DNA of 64,000 nt from Allium sativum (GCA_030737875.1 CM060922.1:320331456-320395455); one strand, 5' to 3'. Shown: positions 1 to 12,664, counted from the stretch's first letter. Notes: generated from the sequence alone by a model not told the origin. Made by a program: numbers and translations.

Positions 1-1
1 T

Positions 2-3000
2 AAGTTAAAATTGAAACGAAGAAAACTTAAAGAACCAATTAAAGTTCAAAACCCGATAGGGGGTTCTGTTAGTCTCGGTATATATTGTAAAGTACCTATT
101 TCCTTTTCTCGGTACCGATTTCCTTTTGATTCGATTGTCATGGACCTTTCTGAATATGATATTATACTAGGGCTGGACTGGTTGACAAAACATAAGGCCG
201 AAGTTAGATGTGCCGAAAGAATCGTGAAAGTTGAAACAAAATCAGGGCATATCACTATACCATGTCTCGGTTCAGAAATAAATAGAACAGAATTTTGGTC
301 TTCTTTAGAAGTTACTCCCCCTTCATTAGAAAAGATACCAGTCGTTAAAAACTACGCAGATGTGTTTGAAGAAGTAGAAAACTTACCGCTGCAAAGAGAG
401 ATTGAATTTAGAATAGATCTAATTCCTAACGCCCGACCAATAGTACATCCAATTAGAAGAATGACCCCGGAAGAAAAAGAAGAGTTAAGTAGTCAAACCC
501 GAGAATTACTTTGGAAAGGTCTAATCAGACCGAGCTTTTCAGCTTGGGGAGCCGCAGTAGTATTTGTCCCGAAATCAGACGGTACTCTAAGACTTTGCGT
601 TGATTACCGGGATCTCAATAAACAGACACTGAAGAACAAATATCCCTTGCCCCGAATAGATGATCTGTTAGATCAATTAAATGGAGCAACAGTATTCTCA
701 AGAATGGACCTAGCTACAGGTTTCCACCAATTACGTATAGCCGAATACTGTGTTCCTTTGACAGCCTTCAGGGGTCCCGATTTATTCTACGAATGGTTAG
801 TAATGCCGTTCGGCTTGTGCAACGCTCCGGCATACTTCGTTGATCTCATGAACAGAGTGTTCCGTGGTGTATCGAATAAATTTGTTCTAGTCTTCATTGA
901 TGACATTTTAATCTACTCCAAGTCGGAAGATGAACATGCAAAACATTTAGAACAAGTGTTGAAAATTCTAAGGAGAAATGTCTTGAAAGCTAAATATTCT
1001 AAATGTGTCTTCTGGCAGAATGAAGTTAAATTCCTAGGCCATGTCGTATCAAAAGAAGGAATTGCTGTAGACCCAAGCAAAATTACAGCGATTCAGAACT
1101 GGAAACAACCTACTACGCCCACCGAAGTTCGAAGTTTCCTTGGATTGGCTAGTTACTATCGGAAATTCGTTCAGGATTTTTCAAAGATATCAGGAGTATT
1201 GACAAAGCTTAGAAAGAAGCATGAGAAATTCAAATGGACTCCCGAATGTGGAGAAGCTTTCCAGGAGCTGAAACTGAAGTTGACAACTGCTCCAGTATTG
1301 ACCATTACAGAAGGCAACCAAGACTTGACTGTATGGACAGATGCTTCTATTAGAGGGCTAGGCGCAGTGTTAATGCAAAAGGGCCAAGTGGTCGCTTATG
1401 CCAGCCGTCAGCTAAAGCCTCATGAAAGGAACTATGCTACTCATGATCTTGAGTTATTAGCTATCGTGTTTGCTTTAAGACTCTGGAGGCATTATTTACT
1501 GGGCGAGAAGTTCGAACTATTTACCGATCATCAATCCTTGAAATATCTATTCACTCAAAAAGATCTAAACTTGAGACAACAGCGTTGGTTAGAATTCCTT
1601 GCGGCATACGATTTTGAAATTCTATACACTCCAGGGAAAGCCAATGTTGTAGCAGATGCGCTCAGCAGAAAGAATGAAATCATCGCCAGTTTTGTCATCA
1701 CGTCTTCATTAATAGACAGGATCTCGACCCTTCAGAAAGACGATGAATTTATTCAAAGAATCAGTCAGAGAGTCAAAGGAGGTGAATCCACAAGTTTCCG
1801 ACTCGATGAAAAAGGAGTTCTAAGATTAAAGGGCAGAATTTGCATCCCAAACCTTCCAGAGCTTAGAAGAGAAATACTTGATGAGTGCCACAAGTCCAAA
1901 CTAAGTATCCATCCCGGTGTGAGCAAAATGTATAACGATATCAAACGCACATTCTTTTGGAGGTCAATGAAAAGAGATATCTCATTATATGTTAGCAGAT
2001 GCCCCACTTGTCAGCTAGTTAAGAGTGATCAGCAGAAATTGGCCGGATTATTACAACCCTTAGAAATTCCAGGATGGAAGTGGGAGCAAATCTCGATGGA
2101 CTTCATCGATGGCTTGCCTCGAACTAGAAAGGGAAACGACAGTATATGGGTAATCGTAGATCGCTTCACGAAGACTGCCCATTTCATACCTGTCCGATCC
2201 AACAGAACGGCTCAAAGTCTAGCACAGATTTACTTCAAAGAAATAGTTAAACTTCATGGAGTGCCACTCAATATAGTCAGTGAAAGGGATCCCCTGTTTA
2301 CTAGCAAATTCTGGGAAGCATTCCAGGAAGAATTGGGAACCAAATTGAATTTAAGCACCGCTTATCACCCTCAGACAGATGGCCAAACTGAGCGGGTGAA
2401 TAGAATTTTAGAAGATTTACTGCGGGCTTGCGTTATCGATTTTGGAGGCTCATGGGAAGATCACTTACATCTAGCCGAATTCTCTTACAACAATAGCTAT
2501 CAAGTAAGTTTGGGAATGTCTCCATTTGAAGCATTATACGGTAGACCGTGCAGATCTCCCGCATGTTGGGTAGAACCTGGCAACAGACTTGTGTTGGGGC
2601 CCGATATGATTCAAGAAGCATCAGATAAAGTCGATTTCATTAAGAAGCGATTAAAAACCGCACAGAGCCGACAGAAAAGTTATGCTGATGCGAGAAGAAG
2701 GGATATATTGTTTGCCGTTGGCGATTATGTTTATTTAAGAGTTTCTCCAATGCGGGGAGTAATCAGATTTGGCAAGACTGGGAAGTTGGCACCGAGATTT
2801 ATTGGTCCCTTTCCTATACTTGAACGGATTGGAACTCTTGCATATAGGGTTTCATTACCTTATTGGTTGCCTGGTATACATGATGTGTTCCACGTATCTC
2901 AACTCATAAAACATGTTCATGATCCCAATCTTGTTGTGGAAGAAGCAGCGCAACATGATATTGACATAACTCCAGAATTAGCACTCAGAAGAGAGCCATT

Positions 3001-3154
3001 AAAGATAGTTGGCAAAGAAACTAGAGAGCTAAGGAGGAAAAAGATTCATTTAGTCAAAGTGCAGTGGAGTAGTGATCCTAGAGACTGTACTTGGGAGACT
3101 GAGGAAAGCATTAAACAAGCCTATCCCAAATGCAGAGTGGACATCTCTGACTAA
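2..3154 (+). CDS. Ty3/gypsy pol polyprotein of element T1, 5'-truncated by the window edge
   Basis: Polyprotein for reverse transcription and integration. The frame is open from base 2, so the start lies outside the window; residues below count from base 11. Order: protease tail (ILGLDWL, about 53-59; its catalytic Asp is off the window), reverse transcriptase (D233 in [11 protein letters not shown]297/D298 in [10 protein letters not shown]), RNase H (D444 in WTDAS; the domain ends near VVADALSRK), integrase zinc segment (H634, CPTC), integrase core (D697 in SMDFIDG, position 758, E794 in TDGQTERVN) and a chromodomain-like end ([20 protein letters not shown]). The layout and C-terminus fit plant chromoviruses, probably Tekay/Del-like. 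The oddity is position 758, where the usual SDRDP motif reads SERDP, so the second integrase catalytic Asp is Glu. No frameshift or stop is visible. The stop codon lies 101 bases before the 3' LTR. Confidence 0.93.
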   Translation, partial: KLKLKRRKLKEPIKVQNPIGGSVSLGIYCKVPISFSRYRFPFDSIVMDLSEYDIILGLDWLTKHKAEVRCAERIVKVETKSGHITIPCLGSEINRTEFWSSLEVTPPSLEKIPVVKNYADVFEEVENLPLQREIEFRIDLIPNARPIVHPIRRMTPEEKEELSSQTRELLWKGLIRPSFSAWGAAVVFVPKSDGTLRLCVDYRDLNKQTLKNKYPLPRIDDLLDQLNGATVFSRMDLATGFHQLRIAEYCVPLTAFRGPDLFYEWLVMPFGLCNAPAYFVDLMNRVFRGVSNKFVLVFIDDILIYSKSEDEHAKHLEQVLKILRRNVLKAKYSKCVFWQNEVKFLGHVVSKEGIAVDPSKITAIQNWKQPTTPTEVRSFLGLASYYRKFVQDFSKISGVLTKLRKKHEKFKWTPECGEAFQELKLKLTTAPVLTITEGNQDLTVWTDASIRGLGAVLMQKGQVVAYASRQLKPHERNYATHDLELLAIVFALRLWRHYLLGEKFELFTDHQSLKYLFTQKDLNLRQQRWLEFLAAYDFEILYTPGKANVVADALSRKNEIIASFVITSSLIDRISTLQKDDEFIQRISQRVKGGESTSFRLDEKGVLRLKGRICIPNLPELRREILDECHKSKLSIHPGVSKMYNDIKRTFFWRSMKRDISLYVSRCPTCQLVKSDQQKLAGLLQPLEIPGWKWEQISMDFIDGLPRTRKGNDSIWVIVDRFTKTAHFIPVRSNRTAQSLAQIYFKEIVKLHGVPLNIVSERDPLFTSKFWEAFQEELGTKLNLSTAYHPQTDGQTERVNRILEDLLRACVIDFGGSWEDHLHLAEFSYNNSYQVSLGMSPFEALYGRPCRSPACWVEPGNRLVLGPDMIQEASDKVDFIKKRLKTAQSRQKSYADARRRDILFAVGDYVYLRVSPMRGVIRFGKTGKLAPRFIGPFPILERIGTLAYRVSLPYWLPGIHDVFHVSQLIKHVHDPNLVVEEAAQHDIDITPELALRREPLKIVGKETRELRRKKIHLVKVQWSSDPRDCTWETEESIKQAYPKCRVDISD

Positions 3155-3220
3155 CTCCAATGCAAGGTACCTTTACAATACTTTGCATTTACATTTTGCT
3201 TCCTGCTTAGCTGTTATTTC

Positions 3221-3255
3221 CTTTTCGAGGACGAAAAGTTTTAAGTGGGGGAGAT
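3221..3255 (+). promoter_or_regulatory. T1 hairpin and polypurine tract before the 3' LTR
   Basis: CTTTTCG at 3221-3227 and CGAAAAG at 3232-3238 form a perfect 7 bp stem with loop AGGA. After 17 bases, which hold the purine tract AAGTGGGGGAGA (3243-3254), the LTR starts with TGTAATAACC. A polypurine tract primes plus-strand DNA synthesis in LTR retrotransposons. The hairpin recurs in the other elements here. Confidence 0.85.
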
Positions 3256-4821
3256 TGTAATAACCCGGAAAATGTGAACCAGTTTAAAATTTTTAAACTA
3301 GGTTATTACCAAAGAATTGGAATGGTTGAAATAGCATTGAAATATAGAATTTGGTATGGTGTGGCAGTTTGAAATTTTGAATACAAACTTTGTCTGACTG
3401 TACCGGGTGGAAAATATAACGGATTTTAACGAAAATGAAAATATTTAAATCTGTTTATCAATACCTTTCTAACGAATCTGAAAAATCGAAATTTCATAAC
3501 GGAAATCAAAAGTTATGGCCAAATGAATTTTCAGAAAGGTCGCTACATAGCATATATAGCCCTTGAAAATTGATATTTTGCATACGACCTCGGAATTCGA
3601 CGAAACCACTTTTGTTGGGTCTGGGATGTCAAATTATTGCTAAGTTTCAAATTTCATAATTTTTGAAGCTAGTATGTGAGCGGGGCAAAAGAAAATGTGA
3701 TTGGTCAAATTCTGTTAAAATGGGTCGACCTAAAAATGACTGTTTTTCAAACGAGCTCAGAATTCGACGAAACTGGTTTTGTTAGGACCGTATCGTCAAA
3801 ACAAAGCTAGATTTATTTTTCTGGAATTTTTCGATTCAGTTTGTGGCCCTGGCAAATTGAAAAGTACGTTTAAATTAAATATCGAATGTTTTATATTTTA
3901 ATTTGAAAAATAACTGACTGTAACAGTCGAAATGGCCAACGAAACATATCCCATTTTGTCCGGAATGGGGGTATTTAGCTAGGGGCGATAGTCGTTGGGT
4001 TTAAAAAGGAGTCCATTTGCAAAAACACTATTTAAAATTTCCTATAAAGCTCTGGCCAATAGGAAATTTTCTTTTATATATTAAAAAAAAAAACCAAAAC
4101 CCTCCATCGTTCTGAAAAAACCGACGATCCTTGTCGTTCATCCCTTTCCGCCCACGCCGCCGCCGCTACAGGCCGTTCCAGACCCTGCCACCACCGCCGT
4201 TCGCTCCGCCTCTCCCCCCTCTACAAATCCGACCCATCGCCGACCCCCATCGCCTCCACCATCGCCGGAATCGCCCCCACGAAGTTCCAACCTTCCCATC
4301 GCCAGATCTGCTCCGATCCGCCACCATCTCTGACCCCACCACCAACGACTTGACGCCCTCGACCTCCTCTAGGACGCCATCACCTCCGATCAGACCCACG
4401 ACGCACGGATTTCGCGAAAACAGCGAATCCCCTTTTGAACGAACAATAAAGGTAATTCCTTTATACGTTTTAAACACTATAAAGCGTTGCAAAACTTTGA
4501 AAAATAATATCTTTTTCGTTCTTTAACGAAATTTGATGAAACAGGAGACACCGTGACCGCAAGGAGGCTCTCTACATTCTAGAAGAAGCCGCGGATTTTT
4601 CTGACCTTCCTACGATTTTTAGCACTTCAATAACCAATGTGAGGAATCTAAACTATTTGTGTGAATGAAATCGTGTTGTATAAATTATATAAGCGAAGTG
4701 TAAATTATATACGCATTGTATACCTCATGTACATGTGTTGTATAAGTTATATTAGCAATGTATAAATTATACAAGCGTTGAATGAAACATATATGCTTTG
4801 AATTGTGATGAAATGCAAGTG

Positions 4822-4823
<2 letters not shown>

Positions 4824-4870
<47 letters not shown>
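4824..4870. repeat. (TA)n microsatellite
   Basis: An uninterrupted TA run of about 46 bases inside the T1 LTR. Further TA or CA/TA runs punctuate the 125 bp array at about 5869-5906, 6266-6306 and 6548-6580. Confidence 0.95.
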
Positions 4871-4871
<1 letters not shown>

Positions 4872-5261
4872 TCCCCTCGTCCACAGACCATGGACGATAT
4901 TTATTGCTTGTGATTGACGTGATATTATATAGTATGACGAATGGTTGGAAATAATTGTTTGTGGTTGATATTATGGTTGAAAAATACCTTTGTGATTGAA
5001 AAATACCTTTGTGGTTGAAAAATACCCTCTTGTGGTTGAAACAAATTAGAATAGGATTGTGGAATATAAAATAAAACATGCCGCCTGCGTGCGAACTAGA
5101 TGCATGATCCCCATTGTCAAAAACCGCGAGGTTTTAAGGTAGAGCGAGGAGCCGTACTAGGGACGGTCCCGGTTTTAACTACCCTGCCGTTATGCTGCCG
5201 AAATTTTCTGAAATATTTATGTGTTAGAATAATTTTCATTCGTCGAAATAAATTACATATG

Positions 5262-5866
5262 CTATATCGAATATTCATGTGTTGAGTTGCAATTCATTCG
5301 TTGAGTTGAAATTCATGTGTTGAATATTATTTGAATTTAAACAAATGGCTTTAGCGATAAAAATCACATTTTTTTATATATATACAAACTATATCGAATA
5401 TTCATGTGTTGAGTTGCAATTCATTCGTTGAGTTGAAATTCATGTGTTGAATATTATTTGAATTTAAACAAATGGCTTTAGCGATAAAAATCTCATTTTT
5501 ATATATATACAAACTATATCGAATATTCATGTGTTGAGTTGCAATTCATTCGTTGAGTTGAAATTCATGTGTTGAATATTATTTGAATTTAAACAAATGG
5601 CTTTAGCCATAAAAATCACATTTTTATATATATACAAACTATATCGAATATTCATGTGTTGAGTTGCAATTCATTCGTTGAGTTGAAATTCATGTGTTGA
5701 ATATTATTTGAATTTAAACAAATGGCTTTAGCGATAAAAATCACATTTTTATATATATACAAACTATATCGAATATTCATGTGTTGAGTTGCTATTCATT
5801 CGTTGAGTTGAAATTCATGTGTTGAATATTATTTGAATTTAAACAAATGGCTTTAGCGATAAAAAT

Positions 5867-5906
<40 letters not shown>

Positions 5907-6263
5907 CAAACTATATCGAATATTCATGTGTTGAGTTGCAATTCATTCGTTGAGTTGAAATTCATGTGTTGAATATTATTTGAATTTAAACAAATGGCTT
6001 TAGCCATAAAAATCACATTTTTATATATATACAAACTATATCGAATATTCATGTGTTGAGTTGCAATTCATTCGTTGAGTTGAAATTCATGTGTTGAATA
6101 TTATTTGAATTTAAACAAATGGCTTTAGCGATAAAAATCACATTTTTATATATATACAAACTATATCGAATATTCATGTGTTGAGTTGCTATTCATTCGT
6201 TGAGTTGAAATTCATGTGTTGAATATTATTTGAATTTAAACAAATGGCTTTAGCGATAAAAAT

Positions 6264-6309
<46 letters not shown>

Positions 6310-6542
6310 AACTATATCGAATATTCATGTGTTGAGTTGCAATTCATTCGTTGAGTTGAAATTCATGTGTTGAATATTAATTGAATTTAAACAAATGGCT
6401 TTAGCGATAAAAATCTCATTTTTATATATATACAAACTATATCGAATATTCATGTGTTGAGTTGTAATTCATTCGTTGAGTTGACATTCATGTGTTGAAT
6501 ATTATTTGAATTTAAACAAATGGCTTTAGCGATAAAAATCAC

Positions 6543-6583
<41 letters not shown>

Positions 6584-6655
6584 AACTATATAGAATATTC
6601 ATGTGTTGAATTGAAATTTGTTCGTCGAGTTGAAATTCATGTGTTGAATGTTATC
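5262..6655 (+). repeat. 125 bp tandem array in the T1 LTR, about 11 units
   Basis: The marker CAAACTATATCGAA recurs at 5385, 5510, 5635, 5760, 5907, 6032, 6157, 6308 and 6433, with a variant at 6582. Spacing is exactly 125 bp except where a TA or CA/TA tract has grown (147, 151 and 149 bp). Each unit contains two or three copies of a shorter motif around ATTCATGTGTTGA. Units are nearly identical, which suggests recent amplification. Confidence 0.97.
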
Positions 6656-6714
6656 ATCTTTTAAAAATAAAATGAATCGACAATAAAAACTACACCTTTA
6701 TTGTAAATATGAAG

Positions 6715-6950
6715 AGTTAAAAATACACACGTGTCGAATAAATATTTTTGATGATAAAAGTATTTCTTTTATCATGTATACGCTTAGTTAAAAATACACA
6801 CGTGTCGAATAAATATTTTTTATGATAAAAATATTTCTTTTATCATGTATACGCTTAGTTAAAAATACACACGTGTCGAATAAATATTTTTGATGATAAA
6901 AATATTTCTTTTATCATGTATACGCTTAGTTAAAAATACACATGTGTCGA
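6715..6950 (+). repeat. 71 bp tandem repeat with G-box and hairpin, about 3.3 units
   Basis: Units start at 6715, 6786, 6857 and 6928. Each full unit has the palindromic ACACGTGTC (6727, 6798, 6869), which contains CACGTG. Each also has a hairpin such as ATGATAAAA (6822-6830) and TTTTATCAT (6838-6846). The fourth unit has CATGTG instead of CACGTG. Confidence 0.95.
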
Positions 6951-7720
6951 AATAAATAATAGTTTGCTAGAAATATTATTATTAGCTTTGTTCTGCATAT
7001 ATATACATGTGTTGAACAGGAAAAATGGATTAGCTGTAGAGTAAAGAATTATTTGCGTGCCCGACAAATAGGTAAACCTTGATGAGTTGACTGCGCAATT
7101 TTATTTATATATCAACTCCTGTGAATGACATTGGATGCGGAGTGCTGGTTATTCTGTGTGAAATAATAAATAACGCCATAGGACAGTAACAATTAATTTT
7201 GAACTACACTACATGGCATACTTCTTGACGATAGGCATACTTCATCATATTCCACATAAGCAATTGGAGCTTGTGTGACGAGGTGGAAGATTTACCATAC
7301 AAGCAAGAGGCTTGTATGGCGATGACTATGTACTACAGGTTGAACTGATGACTGATATGGACTATATAAATTATAACGATAAATTGCCAGATTAATAAAA
7401 ACCCCACACGGGTCTGGATTTGACAATAATCACGTCGCTCTAGTTATTAGATACGGCACATGGACTATTTATTTCCACACGGAAACGGGGTGACGGGAAT
7501 TTATTCTCTGGAGTGATTATCAGTACATGCTCCCCCGTAAACACCAGAATATATCACTATAAATATGTGAATGCTTTTTAGGATTTATTGGGTACCTAAT
7601 ACGGCCCAATAAATTTCCAAACCCCTCCCCGTACAAAGGAGGTTATGGCGAAATTTTTCGAAATATTAAGGCGTTAGTGAAATATTTGAAGTGAAAACGA
7701 AGTTGAAATAATAGAATGAA

Positions 7721-8208
7721 CTATATTTATATATATAAATATAAATATAATTAAAAGGAATAGAGGCCGTGCAGTTCGTGTTTCGAAATCGTAATTTGAA
7801 ACGATTAGTGCGAGAAATCCGACCATCGGATTTTCCCGAAACTGCAACCGCTGGGTTCGCCTTGGAAATATCTTCCCAACGGCATCAACCTTGTAAAAAT
7901 TCAACGGTTGGATTGTCCGGAATGATTAATTCAAATCTGAAGAAAAACAGCGCCAAAATCGTTTATATTTATATATAAATATAAATATAATTAAATTAAA
8001 TCGAATAACGACGCTGCAGTTCGAATTTTGAAACCGCAACTTCAAACGACTAGTGTGGAAGATCCGACCGTCGGATTCTCACGAAACTGGAACCGTTGGG
8101 TTCGCTTTGGGAATATCTTCCTACTGATATAAACCTTGTAAAAATCCAACGGTTAGATTTTCCGATATGTGTAAAACAAATTAGGGGAAAAACAGCGCCA
8201 GTGCCACG
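7721..8208 (+). repeat. Imperfect 240 bp direct duplication in the T1 LTR
   Basis: Both copies contain an ATAAATATAAATATAATTAA tract (offset 240) and then matching blocks: a CGGATT core, ACCGTTGGGTTCGC or a near variant, GAATATCTTCC or a near variant, CCTTGTAAAAAT and AACAGCGCCA. They differ by many substitutions, so the duplication is older than the 125 bp array. Confidence 0.85.
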
Positions 8209-10235
8209 GCACGACCTGAAACGTCGTTTAATTAAATATGGCCATTTTTAAATAAATAAAAATGGCGAAAAATCGTTATAAAATATTATAAGCAACATTG
8301 ATTGAAAATAAACCAATTGGGCTTGAACTGTTTGATATTTGATGGTTGTATGTGTTTGACGCGAAAATAACACTAAAGAACTGAAAGATGGATGTCGAAT
8401 AATATAACCATAAAAAGAATCGATTTAAATTCTAATGACGTGAATTATTTGAAAAGGCCGAGCTAACCCTCATTTCAAATAATTTATCAAGCGATTCGAA
8501 TTGGAAAATGCAAAGACGATTCAAGACCGATGATCTTCGTATCGGTTGGATGGGCGCTACTGAGGTTCCTGACCGGAGTAGCTACCGGATGGGGACGGAA
8601 GTAGTAGCCGTCTGAACGTATGTGTTGATTGTACGGATTTGCGAGGAATTGACGCCTCCGGTTTCGTTCAGACCCAGGACGGACTTGTAAATGGACTGTG
8701 TGTCTGACATTGGATTTTGTTCTATAATGATTGATCTCTGTTAAATATATATCTGTTTGGCGGCGGAGAATTTATTCTTTTGCTTAACGCCCTTCTCTGA
8801 GACGTACGAGCTCAGAGGTTATATATCGATGGAAATCAATCGTATGGAGTGGACTGCCTATGTGGCATGCCAAGATGCGGTGATCAAGGCTTCTGTTGCA
8901 AAGAAGAGTCTTGTGGATGATGATCAAAGCAAGGTCTGCGTGACCTGGCTTTGTGTATTTCGTAGATTCGCGAGCCTCACACCTCGGTATGAGTTAAAAA
9001 CGGGATACGGGCCGCTGGGAGAGCACGACGTTTCTTTCTAGCTATGGTGGTGTCGGTGACTTACCAGCCCTGACATATATATCTATTTTTCACCTATGTG
9101 ATTGTTGGAATGCGAGGCGCCTCGATTATAGGTCTGTAAGGACCGGGAAACGTGTGTTCAGGAATTGCCAATCCTCAAACGTAAGAGAGGACCGGCCCAG
9201 CCGATCCAGGGGTTGCCCAGAGTGTGTAGTCCCGAGGCATTTGCTAGAGTGTCTCGAAGCGGAGAGGAGCTTGCCCCTTGCCTCGACTCATGACGGAAAT
9301 CCAATTTCCAATACGAAATAACGGACTCGATTGTAGAACTAGTATGGCGATATAGTATATGGTAGCTATGCCGCCTATGATTGATATTTATGATGCTATT
9401 CGCTTTTGAAACATATATGCACTAGTAATAATATCAAATGATTTTGCTTTATACTTATCAAGCATATTTGGCTATTATAAGGTAAAACTCTATCCTCCGG
9501 CTTGCGTTGCATTGTATGATGGGACTTGAGTCTTATAATGGCTTCATTCTTTCAAAAAGCATTTCGTTGTTTTAAAAGTGTTTACTTTGTTTTAAATGCA
9601 CTAGCAATCACTGGGGTAAACCCGTTCCGCGAAAGTGGCGTGGTCCTATGATTTGCTATTACTGTTGTTTAACTGTTAAATAGATTCCTCATACCAGTCC
9701 CCATGACTGACTCGTTGTTTGTTTCACTTTGCAAACGCGGGTGCCCTTATTTTCACACGGGCAGCCTAGTACACAGGTGACAGGTTGTTTTTGGCTCTGC
9801 ACTGCTGCATAGAGTGCATTTTTGGCTCATGGCGAGGCTGACTTCACAGAGATGACTTTGACATTTTCCGCCATTACTGTACTTATATTATGATCCCGCC
9901 ACGGGCGATGCAGACTGATTTACTTTCCGTATTTCTTACTATATGTATATGTATTCCGCCTTCGGCGATGTAGACTGATACCCTTATTATGTCTCACTGC
10001 ATGTATGTATTCCGCCTCTGGCGATGATGACTGATCACTTTCCTTTTTATTTAATAAGTTATATCCCACGCTATGCTATTCTGATGTTATTACATGTTGT
10101 GATTCCGCTGTCATATCCATGTAAAATTATCCTATTTATTGTTTTTGCTATTATCTGTTCTCTGCTATGATGATTAATGTGTTATATTCCAATGATTATC
10201 CTTAATACCGCCCCTCGGATTTTGGGATCGTCACA

Positions 10236-11163
10236 AATTACATGCGCTTACAATTACTGTTCAAACTGCAATTACAGTTCAAACTGTAATTATTGTTCAA
10301 ACATTTTATGTTTTGCCATATAGCCATGATAAATTTGAAAAACATTTACAACTTAAAGGAAACACATGACACAAATCAAGTATGGTATTTAGAAAATGTT
10401 GCTGCTACTAGAGAAGATATACTATAAATGAATGATATGCTATTGTATCCGTCCTAACTTAAGCCATACTGCACTTATAACGATAATACCCAAAAAATTA
10501 TATCTACAGGCAACATCATTCCACTTGATTCACTTTCTAATTAATAAATGAAGGAAAAAAATTATGTAAACTGTAAACGTGTACATAAATCATAATCAAG
10601 CTAGCTCAAAGCAAATGTTCAGTAATGATGATATTAGTGTAGCAATACCGCACCATTTCAATAATAAGTGTAAATCGGTCGATCTAAATGTACAAGAACT
10701 AAGCAATTAAATCAATCGAATCAAAAGACAAATAATTAAGCCAGTAGACAACTAAATCGATCGAACTAAATGTACAGAAGACAAACTATAACTAAATCAA
10801 TCGAAGTACCTGAAAAAGAGGAACTAGGGCACCATAAGATTGGAACAAGGGAAATAAGGAATGATGAAATGATAAAATTGGTTTTACCGCAAGATGAAAT
10901 CGAACGCGGGAAATGAAATCAAAAGAGGGAAATGAAACTGGAGGAAGAGAGAAAGTTTATTTTTTTAGCAGAGGGAAATGAAACTAGAGGCATGATCAAT
11001 CAGGGTAAATATTTTATCACATGTGTTGTATCAACGTTTCACCAATGGTTGAAATCATCGGAAGCATTTCATTGGGAAGTGAATTTAGAGGGACCAAAAT
11101 TTTATAGCTTTTACACCCCAAACGTTGTCTTTGATTGCTGCTGAAGTGGTTTTTCTTGTAGTG
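10236..11163 (-). mobile_element. Probable CACTA (En/Spm) terminus, partial
   Basis: Reading the minus strand from 11163, the sequence begins CACTACAAGAAAAACC, which matches the CACTACAAGAAAA terminal repeat usual in plant CACTA transposons. It continues into a pyrimidine-rich leader with a possible splice donor (GCGGTAAAACC, near 10882-10892). No matching opposite terminus is seen before T1 begins, so T1 may sit inside this element, with the other end left of the window. No transposase domain is visible. The 3 bp target duplication cannot be tested. Confidence 0.45.
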
Positions 11164-12096
11164 GCCTGCTGTGTTTAGTAAAAAAAATAACTATATGCAA
11201 ATGGATGCTGAAATTGAGAGCTCCAATTAACAACGTCAAGAAGGCATAATAAAAGTACAAGTTAATTCAGCAGCCCCAGTCAAATGGGAAAGATTTTGAC
11301 AATATACAGAAGGAATGTATAAACAAAAAAGCATTTAATTCCTAGTTAGGCCATAGACATCAATGTTAAAGGACAAAAAACACAAATCAAGGTTTACGTA
11401 GCAAGTCTTATGGAAGATAAGATAATAAAAAATAAATATAAAATCAAAGAAACCTAATTAAAGTAGGATCAAATTTAAATCCATAATTCGAATGGAAATT
11501 CCATTTCTAAAAATATTTATCCATATAGATCCTAAAATAGCAAGGTTTAAAAAAATCAACAAATTAATTTAAGAAAAAAATAAAACACAACTAATCAATC
11601 AAAAATGCTATGAGTCACGCATTAATATGGAAAAATTCCCTAAATAATACGAAATAATAATAAAAGTTACCTTAGATCGAATCGTCCCTAAGAAAATCCT
11701 GGATTGTATGAGTAGCTCTAGATCCAATATCCGCGGAAGGCACTCGTACGTGGTTATGTCGATTGAAGGAAAGGGAGGGAACGAGAAAATTTATTGGTTG
11801 AAGGAGAAGAAAGATATGTGGATCAAAGGAGAAGAAGATTCTCATAACATTAGAACAAAGAAAGACGAGAAAAAGGAGCGTAATTTAGGTTAGGAAAAAA
11901 AATTGGAATAATATGAGGGAATTGAAATGTGGCAAGTGACACGTAAGGAGAAGCAAGTGAAACGTAAAGACAATAATTCAGAAATTACATACAAATGCAA
12001 CCAAACCTTACCAGATAAAAATAAAAGCAATAGTGGTTGCATTTACCTCTCAAACTCTACCAACGATTGCAATCATATGTAGGTTTTCTTGTAGTA
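11164..12096 (-). mobile_element. Second CACTA-like terminus, partial
   Basis: On the minus strand from 12096 the sequence begins TACTACAAGAAAACC, one base off the CACTA consensus. It again leads into a pyrimidine-rich stretch (about 11890-11770) and a possible splice donor (CTAAGGTAAC, near 11670). Its other end is not in view. The arrangement would fit the 10236-11163 element having inserted into this one. The open frame 11708-11893 on the plus strand is purine-rich by composition and is not called as a gene. Confidence 0.35.
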
Positions 12097-12656
12097 TAAT
12101 AACCTAGAATAAAAAATAATGCAACAATCATTTCAGTCACATAAATAAAGTCTAGAAAGATCCAAAAGAAGACGATGATGAGGAAAGTCCATGTTTATAT
12201 CTTGATTTCCCAAAGATTTTATCCATTTTGTTAAAATTATGTTCAATTTTTTACTAACGGATTTTTAGTATCTTTTGACTTTCAATGTTCTTCTTTTGAT
12301 TTTATGAGAAGACCGTTTTATGACGGATAGGTTGGCAAATCCATCTTTCCAGAGAACCTTTCAATTCTTCCTTTTCTTCTTCTCCTTTAATTTTTATCTC
12401 TTCCTCATCTTATTGTATTTCTTTCTCCCTTTCACGTGCAAACCTCTATTCCTTTTCGGCAAGAGTTTCATAAGACTAAAAAATTAACGGAATTTTTATG
12501 AGTGTAAGCTTGGCTTGAATAAAAAGTTTACGAGAGACAAATTCCTCTCCTTTGAAATCCACTTTAGATAGTAATATTACGAGTAAGATAAAGAGCATTT
12601 TCATGGTTTGAAACATTCTTATGATAAACTTCTTTAAAAATGACTCATGCCTAATT
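12097..12656. other. Intergenic DNA, nothing recognised
   Basis: AT-rich unique-looking sequence with pyrimidine-rich tracts (12360-12440). No convincing coding frame, repeat or RNA structure was found by eye. Confidence 0.6.
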
Positions 12657-12664
12657 GATGTTAT

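Larger units (their letters stand above)
3256..10235 (+). repeat. 3' LTR of element T1, about 7.0 kb
   Basis: It starts TGTAATAACC directly after the polypurine tract and ends with ATCGTCACA, giving the TG...CA ends expected of an LTR. The end is supported by collinearity with the B LTR: 3256-4000 resembles 24449-25260, and 8480-9225 resembles 53770-54545. The 5' LTR lies outside the window, so the right end has no target-duplication check. Nearly 7 kb is unusually long. The middle is occupied by tandem arrays (5262-6655 and 6715-6950) and a 240 bp duplication near 7721-8208. A possible TATA stretch lies at 4072-4082, followed by a C-rich leader. No credible gene is seen inside; short frames such as 4131-4526 look fortuitous. 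Confidence 0.78.

Noticed and set aside
4131..4526. 131-codon Pro/Arg-rich frame, with a 108-codon frame on the other strand
   Set aside because: Both arise from a C-rich leader-like tract in the T1 LTR; open frames on both strands and low-complexity composition give no sign of a protein.
5262..6655. Centromeric satellite
   Set aside because: The array has only about 11 units and lies within an LTR flanked by collinear LTR sequence, so it is an internal LTR repeat.
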